Positions 42,315 to 50,787 are shown, numbered from the stretch's first letter. The stretch is DNA of 64,000 bases from GCA-003244245 sp036266995 (GCA_036266995.1 DATAWX010000104.1:1-64000), one strand, 5' to 3'. Numbers and translations are program-made. The notes: generated from the letters alone by a model not told the origin.

Positions 42315-43832
42315 TCAACACCAGCGGCCACGTCTATCGAACTTGAAACGACCCTGAGCGCGAGGGTGTGCTGCGGGCGAGTCGATCCGCATGATCCGCG
42401 CGACTGAGGGGACCCCGGCCTTGCTCAGGACGAAGAGCATGTAGTGCCCCGGGGGACAGATCTCCGGCCGTTGGGGCGCAGCGATGGTGACACCACCGTC
42501 GCCGCGACGGAACTCGAGAACGTTGATGCGCTGGCTCTGGTCTAAGGCGTGAGTTACCGAGGGGAGCCGTATCCAGATGACCTTTCCGACGTCCGGTCCC
42601 GAGATCTGAAGCGAGAATGTCTCGCCATAGGCGACTTCCGCTGGCGCGGAGACGATCTCCGGGCGCGGGCCGTGGAACAGATAGGGTGGACGGAAGATCT
42701 GTCCGTTGCGATGGCTGTCCCGAGCATCGTTCGGCCTGCCGCCGACGACGAACTCGCCGCTACCCGCGCTGAGCACCGTCGCGTCTGGCAGCAGCACGGC
42801 CGTCGCCTGGTAACAGCGATCGACGTCTTCGTCGGCGAGCTCCTTCCATTCTTTCGTCACCGGATCCCACAGTTCGGCGACGTGGACCGGTTTGCCCGGC
42901 GACAGATCGTTGAAGCCGGATCCCCTGGTCCCCCCGGTCACCAGGACGCTCCCGTCCGCGAGAACCGTCGCGTTATGGTGGCGCCGCGGGAAGTGCATAC
43001 TTGCGATCTCACGCCGTGCTTGGGGATTGGCGCGCAGATCGATGACCTCTGCCGCGTTGCTGCCGCCGATGTAGATGACTTTCCAGGCGTCGTACATCAC
43101 CGAAGGCCCGGCATCTGGCCCGGATATGAATACCTGCCCGCTCGGAGCGATGTGCATGCGCGAATACAGCGGGACGCCGGTGACGCGGGTGGTCGCCGTC
43201 CACCGGTGCCCATCCCAGATTTGCGGGACATCGTTGATGACGACCCTACCGTTGTCTTTGTAGCTGCCCGCCGACACCAATACGGTCCCGTCCGGGAGCG
43301 CTGTGGCGGTCGGATACCAACGGCGTTCGTTCATCACGGGAAGGGCTGTCCAGGTGTTGATGCGGCAGTCATAGACGCACGCCTGGTCGAGCCCGTCGCC
43401 GTCGGTGACGTGGCCGCCCGCGACCAGCAGTCGACCGTCGGGGAGAAAAGCGTGCCCAGAGCAGAACAGGTTGACCGTCGTGCCGTCGGCACGTTTGGGC
43501 TGGGGTGTCGCGGTCAGTTCCCCGGTGTTGGGATTCCAGATGTATGGAGTGCACTCGGGCTCATGCATCGAGCCGGTAGGCTGGTCCCGCCGTCCCCAGA
43601 ACAGCACCTTTCCGTTCGGCAGCACGCTCGTGTGAATCGCTACGTTCGGCAACTCGAAGACCGGATCCCACCGGCCCCGATGCGCCCATACGGAATCCTC
43701 CGCAAGGTCTCCGCTCGACGGGGACACGATGGCGTTTCTTGCAGAAGCGCCGACCGGACCGCCGTAGCGAAACGCCAGGCCAGGACTCATCAGCAGCATC
43801 AGGGCGGAGCGTCGAGTTGTTGTGAATGCCAT
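42315..43832 (-). CDS. Galactose-oxidase/glyoxal-oxidase-like kelch protein
   Basis: A 505-residue exported copper radical oxidase-like protein. The N-terminus TTTRRSALMLL resembles a Tat signal. Kelch blades follow (SGHAFLPDGRLLVAGG, YPTATALPDGTVLVSAG, HNATVLADGSVLVTGG) and a DUF1929 immunoglobulin-like C-terminal domain from about residue 385. Galactose-oxidase site residues map as Cys124 and Tyr173 (crosslinked cofactor pair), Tyr341 and His428, but the equatorial His expected right after Tyr341 is Gln342 (CYQATAVLLPD). The copper site may thus be altered. It is followed after 18 bp by the DUF4185 gene. The ATG at 43832 is chosen for the Tat-like signal. Confidence 0.88.
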   Translation of the reverse strand: MAFTTTRRSALMLLMSPGLAFRYGGPVGASARNAIVSPSSGDLAEDSVWAHRGRWDPVFELPNVAIHTSVLPNGKVLFWGRRDQPTGSMHEPECTPYIWNPNTGELTATPQPKRADGTTVNLFCSGHAFLPDGRLLVAGGHVTDGDGLDQACVYDCRINTWTALPVMNERRWYPTATALPDGTVLVSAGSYKDNGRVVINDVPQIWDGHRWTATTRVTGVPLYSRMHIAPSGQVFISGPDAGPSVMYDAWKVIYIGGSNAAEVIDLRANPQARREIASMHFPRRHHNATVLADGSVLVTGGTRGSGFNDLSPGKPVHVAELWDPVTKEWKELADEDVDRCYQATAVLLPDATVLSAGSGEFVVGGRPNDARDSHRNGQIFRPPYLFHGPRPEIVSAPAEVAYGETFSLQISGPDVGKVIWIRLPSVTHALDQSQRINVLEFRRGDGGVTIAAPQRPEICPPGHYMLFVLSKAGVPSVARIMRIDSPAAHPRAQGRFKFDRRGRWC

Positions 43833-44054
43833 GTCCTGCTTTCCACTGAACCAGTCCGATGCGGAGCATGCTGCCCGCACCGCTACAACGCCGCCCCGCC
43901 TCTCCTGGTTACGCCCAACGGCGGGTTTCCGGTGTGTCGGCGCGGGCGCCGGCTCGATCTCGCAAGCGGTATGAGAGCTCTCGTCGGCCGAGTCGGCGCT
44001 AGGACGCGATTAATCGCCATCTGGCCGTTGTCGCGAGGAGGGTCAAATGTCAGC

Positions 44055-44555
44055 TCAATGAGTCCAGCCGTGTCGCATCTTCTCCTGCGCAGCCGCCAGT
44101 GTCATTTGACCCGAGCACACCCGCTTGTGTAACTGGTCTTCGAGGTCTTCCTTCTCGGTGGTCTTCGCTGTGGGTTGGGGGAACAGGTTGTGCGGGTCTC
44201 TGGGCGCGCCGCCGATGGACAGCGGAACCAAGTGATCTTCTTTATAGTTCAGCGGTGAGCCTGTCTCGCCGAAGTCACGCATCTGTTGGAGCTTCAGCGC
44301 GGTGCCGTAGCTGGCCGGTGGCTGCGCCGTCTCGGTCCACCCGGGCGCACAGATCGTGCTGTGGATGGTGTCCTGGGTGACGTCCGGATTGAGCGCTCCC
44401 GGGGTGCAACGCGCATCAGCGCGCCCGTCGAGCACCCGACACGACTCGGCGGCCAGCACGGTGGGTGCCGCCGTGGCGGGGACCTCGGCGGCCGGGGGAG
44501 CGCCACAGCTGGCCAGGCCCAGCAGCGCCGCCAGGCATACGATTCGTGGGCTCAA
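44055..44555 (-). CDS. Lipoprotein with HNH-like nuclease domain
   Basis: A 166-residue exported lipoprotein. The signal MSPRIVCLAALLGLAS ends at a lipobox Cys (residue 17). The body has the HNH-type DHLVPLSIGGAPRDPHNLFPQP region (about residues 115-135), followed by KTTEKEDLEDQLHKRVCSG, the pattern of a small surface-nuclease-like family. A second Cys pair near residues 50 and 62 could be disulfide-linked. Nuclease activity is inferred from the DH...N spacing only. The TTG at 44555 is chosen because a GGGAGGAGAG ribosome-binding site sits 6-7 bases upstream; a longer frame to 44591 lacks one. Confidence 0.8.
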   Translation of the reverse strand: MSPRIVCLAALLGLASCGAPPAAEVPATAAPTVLAAESCRVLDGRADARCTPGALNPDVTQDTIHSTICAPGWTETAQPPASYGTALKLQQMRDFGETGSPLNYKEDHLVPLSIGGAPRDPHNLFPQPTAKTTEKEDLEDQLHKRVCSGQMTLAAAQEKMRHGWTH

Positions 44556-44923
44556 GGTTCTCTCCTCCCTTGTGGCAGAACGACTGCACACAGTTACCCC
44601 ATCTCACCGTCAGTAAAACCAAACCAGCAGATCGGCAGCTGCAGTTCGTCGGTGGAGCGAGGATCAGCGGTTGGTCAAGATGCGTGCCAGTGTCACGGTC
44701 GACCCGGCGAAGCTGTTTCTCAAGATCGCCAAAAGTGAGCGGTAACCGTGCAAAATTGCACTGCCATCACTCAGTTTCGCCGATCGTGGCAGGTCGTTGG
44801 GCGCCATCCGAGGCTCGCACACCGGCATGGTCGGGTGTCGACCCGCCGCCGATCGGGTGATGGTAGGGCGGCGCGCTCACTTCGCCGAGCCGATAGTTGA
44901 TCCCGGGCGCCCGCTGGTCCGTA
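44556..44923. promoter_or_regulatory. Intergenic region upstream of the ECF sigma gene
   Basis: 368 bp. A perfect 14-bp palindrome GTGCAAAATTGCAC lies at 44748-44761, about 165 bp before the sigma ATG, and is a plausible operator. A 21-codon frame (44680-44745, MRASVTVDPAKLFLKIAKSER) is open but unsupported. ECF autoregulation would place a -35/-10 pair here; I could not identify it with confidence. Confidence 0.4.
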
Positions 44924-45514
44924 ATGAAAGGCGTGTTTATCCGCCGCCCGTCGCCGCAGAGCCTGCCCGACGACATGCTGCTGGCCGGTCTCGGCGCGGG
45001 AGATCCGCAGATGGCGCTGGCGTTCGTGCGACGGTTCCAACGGACGGCGTTCGGTGTGGCACTGGCCATCGTCGGCGACAGCGTTCTGGCCGAAGACATC
45101 ACCCAACAGGCCTTTGAGCGGGCCTGGCGCCATGCCGGGCTTTATGACTCCCGGCGCGGATCGGTACGAACCTGGTTGACCAGGATCGTGCATAACCTCG
45201 CAGTCGACGCCGTGCGGGTCCGGCGTCCGGCGCCGGTCGACCCCCAGGACCTGATCGGGCTCATCGCGGCCATCACCGACACCCCTGAACAGCTGCTGCT
45301 GGCCGGGGAGACCTCAGCCGAGCTGCGGACCGCGCTCGCTGTCCTGCCCCCGGAACAGGCCCGGGCCGTGGTGATGGCCGCTGTGCACGGCATGACCGCG
45401 CGCGAGATCGCCGACGTCGAGCACATCCCGGTCGGCACCGCGAAATCCCGTATCCGCGCCGCCATGGCCAAGCTGCACGATGCCCTGCACGCCCCGCGAG
45501 CCGACCATGAGTGA
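44924..45514 (+). CDS. ECF RNA polymerase sigma factor
   Basis: A 196-residue extracytoplasmic-function sigma factor resembling the SigK/SigM branch. Region 2 is FVRRFQRTAFGVALAIVGDSVLAEDITQQAFERAW (quoted in parts: AEDITQQAFERAW, about residue 60) and region 4 is LPPEQARAVVMAAVHGMTAREIADVEHIPVGTAKSRIR (parts: HIPVGTAKSRIRAAM, about residue 168). It directs RNA polymerase to stress promoters and is held inactive by the anti-sigma factor encoded next. The two genes overlap by 8 bp. The ATG at 44924 is used; GTG at 44933 is possible. Confidence 0.93.
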   Translation: MKGVFIRRPSPQSLPDDMLLAGLGAGDPQMALAFVRRFQRTAFGVALAIVGDSVLAEDITQQAFERAWRHAGLYDSRRGSVRTWLTRIVHNLAVDAVRVRRPAPVDPQDLIGLIAAITDTPEQLLLAGETSAELRTALAVLPPEQARAVVMAAVHGMTAREIADVEHIPVGTAKSRIRAAMAKLHDALHAPRADHE

Positions 45515-46184
45515 GCTGACCTGCCGGCAGTGCCGCGAACTCGCCACGGAACTGGCCCTGGAGGTGCTTCCGGGCCGCGAGCGCGCTGGGGCGCTGGCGC
45601 ATCTGGACGGCTGCACCGGCTGCCGGGACACGGTGTCAGCGCTGACCCGCACCGCCGACCGGCTGGTGGAGCTGCTGCCCGACGCAGAACCCCCTGCCGG
45701 GTTCGAACAGCGGGTGATGACCGCACTGAAACCACCATCGCCCCGCACGCGACGGTGGTGGGTGCCCGCGGCCGCGCTCCTGCTCGCCCTCGCGCTGGGC
45801 GCCGGAGGGTGGATCATGGGCCGCTCGAACGCCGATGTGCCGCCACCGCAGACCAACGCGCAGACCGACGCGCAGGCCGGTGTGCGGACCGTCATGTTCG
45901 CACCGCTGATCACCGGGGACCGCCAGATCGGGCAGGCCTACGTCTACCCCGGACAACCATCCTGGATCTACGTGTCACTGGACACCGACAACGACAGCAC
46001 CAACGGCACCGTCCGATGCGAGTTGGTCCGCCGAGACGGCTCGACCGCGCCAGTCGGCACGTTCCCGATCGCCAAGGGCTACGCGGCGTGGGGAGCGCCC
46101 GCCGCTATCAACCGCAACACCCTCGCCGCGGCCAGACTGATCACCAGCAACGGACGCACCCTCGCCACCGCTCACTTCGGGTGA
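45507..46184 (+). CDS. Zinc-finger anti-sigma factor, membrane-anchored
   Basis: A 225-residue regulator. The cytoplasmic N-terminus carries the ZAS motif H-x3-C-x2-C in AHLDGCTGCRD (about residues 31-41), which grips the ECF sigma factor. A single transmembrane helix follows (WVPAAALLLALALGAGGWIM, about residues 88-108), then an outside domain of about 110 residues with a low-complexity Asn/Gln/Ala repeat (QTNAQTDAQ) and a beta-rich sensor-like part (ITGDRQIGQAYVYPGQPSW in parts). The ATG overlaps the sigma gene end by 8 bp, ensuring stoichiometric expression. Confidence 0.93.
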   Translation: MSELTCRQCRELATELALEVLPGRERAGALAHLDGCTGCRDTVSALTRTADRLVELLPDAEPPAGFEQRVMTALKPPSPRTRRWWVPAAALLLALALGAGGWIMGRSNADVPPPQTNAQTDAQAGVRTVMFAPLITGDRQIGQAYVYPGQPSWIYVSLDTDNDSTNGTVRCELVRRDGSTAPVGTFPIAKGYAAWGAPAAINRNTLAAARLITSNGRTLATAHFG

Positions 46185-46210
46185 GAACCGGCGAAGTCGG
46201 GTTGAGCTGC

Positions 46211-46636
46211 TCACCCAGCTCGGCGACGGGATGTGAGCAGGGACGTTGCCGCGAGGATCAGCAGAATGCCCTCGACGACGAGGCTGATAACCCCGAGTGG
46301 TTCGGCCCAGTTGCCGATGTCATCGGTGTAGTCGGGTAACCCGGGTCCGCGGGAGAGCACATAGCCCAGGATGGGGCCGGCCGCGACCCCCAGTGAGAGG
46401 AACCACCCCAATCTCGCGAAGCGGTCCAGCAGCAGTGCTGCGGCCACGAGACAAGCAATTTCAAGGAGGTAGTACAAGATCTGGACGTAGCCCGGGCCCT
46501 TCGAGCCGGGCAGGCCGCCTTGGTCGATGACGTGGATCGCGGCGACCGCAAGACATCCCACGAGGCCGACCACTCGTACGACCAGGCTGCTGCTTGCCGC
46601 ACGGGCAGACGCGGCGGTTGGCTGACGCATCTTCAT
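46211..46636 (-). CDS. Four-helix membrane protein
   Basis: A 141-residue integral membrane protein with hydrophobic spans at about residues 18-38, 48-70, 75-93 and 108-132. The loops are short, with an acidic external loop (DYTDDIGNWAEP). The pattern resembles small actinobacterial proteins of unknown function found next to ECF sigma/anti-sigma pairs; it is convergent with that pair here. The ATG at 46636 has a GGGGACG ribosome-binding site. No enzymatic motif. Confidence 0.75.
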   Translation of the reverse strand: MKMRQPTAASARAASSSLVVRVVGLVGCLAVAAIHVIDQGGLPGSKGPGYVQILYYLLEIACLVAAALLLDRFARLGWFLSLGVAAGPILGYVLSRGPGLPDYTDDIGNWAEPLGVISLVVEGILLILAATSLLTSRRRAG

Positions 46637-46832
46637 AACGTCCCCTATCTCGCGATGGTGGCAGTCCCGTCGTGGATTGGCGTGGCTGGCGCTGGAAAGA
46701 CCCTGGATACGTCCCTCCCCTGGCGGGAGATCAGACCGACGATGACGTTCACCGATTTGGCCGACGAGCTGGCCACTGAGATGCCGCTGCCGCGCGCCGT
46801 GACGGCGAACCGATACCGGACCGACGACCGCC

Positions 46833-47570
46833 CTACAGGGTGACGAACCGCAGGCCGCGTGCTTTGAGGGTGGGCAGCACGGTGCGCAACGAGTCGATGG
46901 TCTCCGCACGGTCGCCACCACCGTCGTGGCACAGCAGGATGTCGCCCGGTCGCGCGGCGAGCAGCCGGCTGGTGACCGACCCGGTACCCGGCCGCGACCA
47001 GTCCCGCGGGTCGACGTCCCAGCCCAGGGCCACCATCTTCAGGTCCGCCACGGCGGAGAGCAGTACCGCCGACCAGTCCCCGCCGGGTGCCCGGAACAGC
47101 GTCGGTGTCACCCCGCAGGCGTCGGTGATGGCCGACTGGGCGTCGGTGATCTGCTGGCGGATCGACGCGAGGGTCCCTCGGCTGAAGGGCAGCGGATGGG
47201 TCATGCTGTGGTTGGTCACGCTGTGGCCCTCGGCGACGATGCTCTTCACCAGGCCGGGGTGGGCACGTGCCTGGGCACCGATCAAGGAGAAGGTCGCCCG
47301 GACCCCGTTGCGGTGCAGCAGGTCGAGCATCTGCGGTGTCCACAGCAGGTCCGGTCCATCGTCGACAGTTAACGCGACAGCGTCGGGCGGTGCTGCGGGC
47401 AGCACGTCGTGGACCTTGCTGGCCGGCGTGACCGCCGGACCACCGGTGGGTGCCGCTGCGGTGGCGACATGCCCCGGTTGCACCAGGGACAGCCCCCCGA
47501 CCAACGCCGCAGTCTGGGTGGTCCACCGAAGTACCTGGCGTCGAGATATCTTCCGCGCGTCCCCGTTCAC
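46833..47570 (-). CDS. Polysaccharide deacetylase (NodB domain), Tat-exported
   Basis: A 245-residue carbohydrate esterase 4 family protein. The N-terminus has a twin-arginine signal (RKISRRQVLRW...), consistent with export through Tat; tatA is in this window. NodB motifs: TVDDGPD (catalytic base and metal Asp), NHSMTHP (metal His pair), RAPGGD and DVDPRDW, and LLCHDGGG near the end. It removes acetyl groups from N-acetylglucosamine in peptidoglycan or other glycans. It lies downstream of the FtsW/RodA gene on the same strand (about 120 bp), a reasonable cell-wall context. Confidence 0.92.
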   Translation of the reverse strand: MNGDARKISRRQVLRWTTQTAALVGGLSLVQPGHVATAAAPTGGPAVTPASKVHDVLPAAPPDAVALTVDDGPDLLWTPQMLDLLHRNGVRATFSLIGAQARAHPGLVKSIVAEGHSVTNHSMTHPLPFSRGTLASIRQQITDAQSAITDACGVTPTLFRAPGGDWSAVLLSAVADLKMVALGWDVDPRDWSRPGTGSVTSRLLAARPGDILLCHDGGGDRAETIDSLRTVLPTLKARGLRFVTL

Positions 47571-47691
47571 ACCAGGTCTCCCGCCTCGGATCCATCACGC
47601 TTATCGGCGCCTGCCGGTCGGCCGCCGCGCCGAGCCGCGATTATTCACCCGCAGTCAACCCTGCCTACCGGGCTGGTCGGGGGCGCGGTGG

Positions 47692-49101
47692 CTAGGTGCG
47701 CGGGCGGGTGACGAGTTCGGTGGAGGCGGAGGCGAGAGGGACCGGGTGCGGGCGCGGCGGTGCGCTGGGTAAAGGTTGTCTGGCGGCGTGCGAGATGCGG
47801 ATGAGCAGGGCGATGAGCATGTAGTTGGCCAGCAGTGAGGAGCCACCGTAGGACAGGAAGGGGGTGGTGAGTCCGGTTTCGGGGATGAGATTGGTGACGC
47901 CGCCGGTGACGATGAATACCTGCAGGGCGATGGTGATCGACAAGCCGGCGGCGAGGAGTTTGCCGAAGGTGTCGCGGACGGACAGGGCGGCCCGCAAGCC
48001 GCGAGTGGCCAGGAGCAGGTAGGTCACCAGGACTGCGGTGAGCCCGATCAGGCCGAGTTCCTCTCCGATGCCGGCCATGATGAAGTCGGCGTTGGCCACT
48101 GGGACGAGTTCGGGTCGGCCCCCGCCTAGGCCGGTGCCGGCCAGGCCGCCGGTGCCCAGCCCGAACAGTGACTGGGCGACCTGGTATCCCGACCCGTAGT
48201 AGCTGGCGAAGGGGTCTGACCACACGTGTACGCGGACCCGGACGTGGGCGAACAGGTGGTAGGCGAGCACGCTTCCGGCCGCGAAGAACACCAGCCCGAT
48301 CAGCACCCAGGACAGGCGTTCGGTGGCCGTGTAAAGCATTGCCAGGACCACTCCGAAGATCAGTAGTGAGGCACCGAGTTCCTTCTCCAGCGCCAACACG
48401 CCGATCGACAGGCCCCAGGCCGCCAGCAGCGGCGCCAGATCCCGTGGCCGGGGAAAGGTCATCCCGAGCAGTTGGCGGCCCGCGGTGGTGAACAGTTCCC
48501 GGTTGGTGACCAGGAACACCGCGACGAACACGATGATCCCGATCTTGGCGAACTCGCCGGGCTGGATCGACAGCGGACCCAGCCGCAGCCACAGCTTGGC
48601 CCCGTTGATCTGAGAGATGCTCGCTGGCAACACCCCGGGCAACACCAGCAACCCCAGACCCACCAGGCCGAGGGTGTAGCCGTAGGACGCCAGACTCCGG
48701 TGGTCGCGCACCCGCCACAGCACCGCGACGAACAACACCAGGGCCACCGCGGTCCAGGCCACCTGGCGGGAGGCGTCGGCGGCCGGGACGGGCTCGCCCG
48801 CGTCGATGGCTGCCGCCGCGTTGGCCAGGTCCAGCCGGTGGATCATCACCAGACCCAGACCGTTGAGCAGTGCCACACACGGCAGGATCAACGGGTCGGC
48901 GTGGGGAGCCAACCAGCGCACCGCCGCGTGCGCTACCGCGAAGAGCCCTAGATAGGCCAAGCCCAGGTACAGCAGCGACCGTGACAGTTGCTGTTTCTGC
49001 TCGGCTTCCACCAGCACCAACGCCAACGTGACCAGGCCGGCCGCGAATACCAGCAAGCCCAGCTCAACACCCCGACCGGTGGCCGCTGGCCGCTCACTCA
49101 T
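47692..49101 (-). CDS. FtsW/RodA-family SEDS peptidoglycan polymerase
   Basis: A 469-residue membrane protein with about ten helices. SEDS landmarks: NGAKLWLRLGPLSIQPGEFAKI (about residue 165, in parts), TATERLSWVLIG, HVWSDPFASYYGSGYQVAQSL (the W-x-DPF loop), ANADFIMAGIGEELG and TPFLSYGGSSLLANYM. SEDS proteins polymerise lipid II into glycan strands with a cognate class B penicillin-binding protein; in mycobacterial neighbours the order rodA-pbpA is usual, but here a polysaccharide deacetylase follows instead. The ATG at 49101 (MSERPAATG) is used; a 28-residue upstream frame looks non-coding. Confidence 0.93.
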   Translation of the reverse strand: MSERPAATGRGVELGLLVFAAGLVTLALVLVEAEQKQQLSRSLLYLGLAYLGLFAVAHAAVRWLAPHADPLILPCVALLNGLGLVMIHRLDLANAAAAIDAGEPVPAADASRQVAWTAVALVLFVAVLWRVRDHRSLASYGYTLGLVGLGLLVLPGVLPASISQINGAKLWLRLGPLSIQPGEFAKIGIIVFVAVFLVTNRELFTTAGRQLLGMTFPRPRDLAPLLAAWGLSIGVLALEKELGASLLIFGVVLAMLYTATERLSWVLIGLVFFAAGSVLAYHLFAHVRVRVHVWSDPFASYYGSGYQVAQSLFGLGTGGLAGTGLGGGRPELVPVANADFIMAGIGEELGLIGLTAVLVTYLLLATRGLRAALSVRDTFGKLLAAGLSITIALQVFIVTGGVTNLIPETGLTTPFLSYGGSSLLANYMLIALLIRISHAARQPLPSAPPRPHPVPLASASTELVTRPRT

Positions 49102-49286
49102 CCGGGGTCGTTGACCAAGTCGTCCCACACTGCGGCGGTCCTCCCGCTCACCACACTGCGCCGCGCGACCCAGTCCCGGGCACACACCGCATTGCCCACC
49201 ATGACCATGACCAGGACCATACGCCGCCGGAAACAGCCGCTCTATCAGTCATCGTGGGGATCGTCCCCTCGCGCCGAGTCGGGCCC

Positions 49287-49350
49287 CGCATTGAGCGGGC
49301 TCAGCGGGGTAAATGAGGTGCCAATATCCCCGCTGAGCCTGCTGAATGCG
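49287..49350. repeat. 64-bp palindromic repeat element, copy 2
   Basis: Same length and arm sequence as the copy at 2298-2361: starts CGCATTGAGCGGG and ends GCTGAATGCG, with a near-perfect 23-base inverted repeat around an 18-base loop. Here it is intergenic, 11 bp before the ATG at 49361 and upstream of the divergent FtsW/RodA gene, so it would fold in the mRNA leader of the following gene. Confidence 0.85.
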
Positions 49351-49360
49351 TCATCCTGGG

Positions 49361-49873
49361 ATGGTGCGCGAGCAGGATTTGATGCGGCATTTGGATGATC
49401 TCGTGGCGCGTCGTTATGAGGGGGCGGTGTCATGGGTGGATCGGGTGGCGGTGTTCCGCCGGGCGGTGGAGTTGCTCGATCCGGTGGTCCGGAGCGTCTT
49501 CGCGGAGGCCGACGCGACCTTCTTGGAGAACACGGGTGAGATCACCCGCGACAGCGTCGAGGACAACGACGGCAGCGTGGGTGAGCGCTGGGAGCTGTCC
49601 TGGCCCCGGCAACGGGAGGCCGTCTCCCGACACGGTGGTCCGGTGGGGCCCGTGCAGGTGCTCGCCTGGTTCCGGCGCAGTTTCAATCACGCCCACCTGC
49701 GCGGCTCCACCGTCGGGGACTGGCCGTTGCAGGTGATCAGCACCGACGACGCCACGAGACAGCTACCGATCCTGCGCGCCATCGTCGAAGCGGAGCTGCA
49801 CCAGAAGATCTACGAAGGACGATATCCGGTGATGCCTGTCGCGGTGCGCCTGTACGGCCTGCCACCCGCCTGA
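49361..49873 (+). CDS. Hypothetical protein
   Basis: A 170-residue soluble protein not recognised. Composition is rich in Arg, Val and Trp; segments such as AVSWVDRVAVFRRAVELLDPVVRSV, FAEADATFLE and PVQVLAWFRRSFNHAHLRG suggest an alpha-beta fold. The start at ATG 49361 sits 11 bp after the palindromic repeat; there is only a weak ribosome-binding site. It lies next to the ArsR-SRPBCC regulator, 98 bp upstream, and could be part of the same regulated locus. Confidence 0.6.
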   Translation: MVREQDLMRHLDDLVARRYEGAVSWVDRVAVFRRAVELLDPVVRSVFAEADATFLENTGEITRDSVEDNDGSVGERWELSWPRQREAVSRHGGPVGPVQVLAWFRRSFNHAHLRGSTVGDWPLQVISTDDATRQLPILRAIVEAELHQKIYEGRYPVMPVAVRLYGLPPA

Positions 49874-49931
49874 ACTCTGTAGTGGCTGCCGTTCAGGCCC
49901 TCGCGTCGACCTTGACAGGCAACCAAACGGA

Positions 49932-49950
49932 TGCCTAACCTTATTAGGCA
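49932..49950. promoter_or_regulatory. ArsR-type operator and promoter
   Basis: TGCCTAA (49932-49938) and TTAGGCA (49944-49950) form a perfect 7-bp inverted repeat with a five-base centre, 22 bp before the ATG of an ArsR-family gene. A TTGACA -35-like box (49911-49916) precedes it, so a repressor bound here would cover the promoter. Autoregulation by the encoded ArsR-SRPBCC protein is inferred. Confidence 0.7.
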
Positions 49951-49971
49951 ACCTGGAGGTTGCACGATCGG

Positions 49972-50787
49972 ATGAGGGAAATGGACGCGGTATTCAAGGC
50001 CCTGGCCGACCCGAGCCGGCGGCGCCTGCTCGATGGCTTGAACTCGCGAGACGGGCAGACGTTGCGCGAGCTGTGCGCCGGTCTGGACATGACCCGGCAG
50101 GCCGTGACCAAACACCTGGCTGTGCTGGAGGCGTCCGGGCTGGTTACCGCGGTTCGGCGGGGTCGGGACAAGCTGCACTACCTCAATGCCGCGCCCATCA
50201 ATGACATCGCCGATCGATGGATCAACCAGTACGACCGCGGGCGAGTCCACGCGCTCGCGGACCTCAAGCGAGCCCTGGAGGACCCTGCCATGAGCCGGAC
50301 CGAGTTCGTCTACGTAACCTATATCCGCACCACGCCAGAGAAATTGTGGCGGGCCCTGACCGAACCGGTGTTCATCCGTCGATACTTCGAAGGCGGCGGT
50401 CCCGACTCCGATTGGGCCGTCGGATCGCCCATCCGGTGGAAGATGAGCGCCGATGACGAGTCTCACGACTGGGACCAGCACGTATTGGTAGCCGAGCCCC
50501 CTCGACGACTGTCCTACAACTGGCACAACTACCAGCCCGAGATGGCCGAGATGTTCGGGTGGAACGACCAACGGCTCACCGAGCTGCGTCAGGAGAAGCG
50601 CTCAAAGGTGACCTTCGAGATCGAACCCGTCGGGTCGGCGGTCAAGCTGACTGTGACCCATGACGACTTCGAGCCCGACAGCGAGATGCTCAAGGGCATC
50701 AGCGGTGGGTGGCCCGGCATCCTGTCCAACCTCAAGTCCCTGTTGGAGACCGATCAGATCGTGAAGGTCCTCACCCTGGGAAGTTGA
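49972..50787 (+). CDS. ArsR-family regulator fused to SRPBCC (AHA1-like) domain
   Basis: A 271-residue fusion. Residues 5-85 are an ArsR winged helix (DAVFKALADPSRRRLLDGL, helix-turn-helix in LDMTRQAVTKHLAVLEASGLV) without the metal Cys cluster of metal sensors. Residues 115-265 are an SRPBCC/Bet v1-type domain (FVYVTYIRTTPEKLWRALTEP, WNDQRL, LKGISGGWPGILSNLKSLLE), a hydrophobic-ligand pocket. The usual arrangement is two separate genes; here they are one polypeptide, so ligand binding may directly control DNA binding. GGAGG lies upstream of the ATG at 49972. The palindrome at 49932-49950 is its likely operator. It overlaps the convergent M23 gene by 17 bp. Confidence 0.9.
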   Translation: MREMDAVFKALADPSRRRLLDGLNSRDGQTLRELCAGLDMTRQAVTKHLAVLEASGLVTAVRRGRDKLHYLNAAPINDIADRWINQYDRGRVHALADLKRALEDPAMSRTEFVYVTYIRTTPEKLWRALTEPVFIRRYFEGGGPDSDWAVGSPIRWKMSADDESHDWDQHVLVAEPPRRLSYNWHNYQPEMAEMFGWNDQRLTELRQEKRSKVTFEIEPVGSAVKLTVTHDDFEPDSEMLKGISGGWPGILSNLKSLLETDQIVKVLTLGS

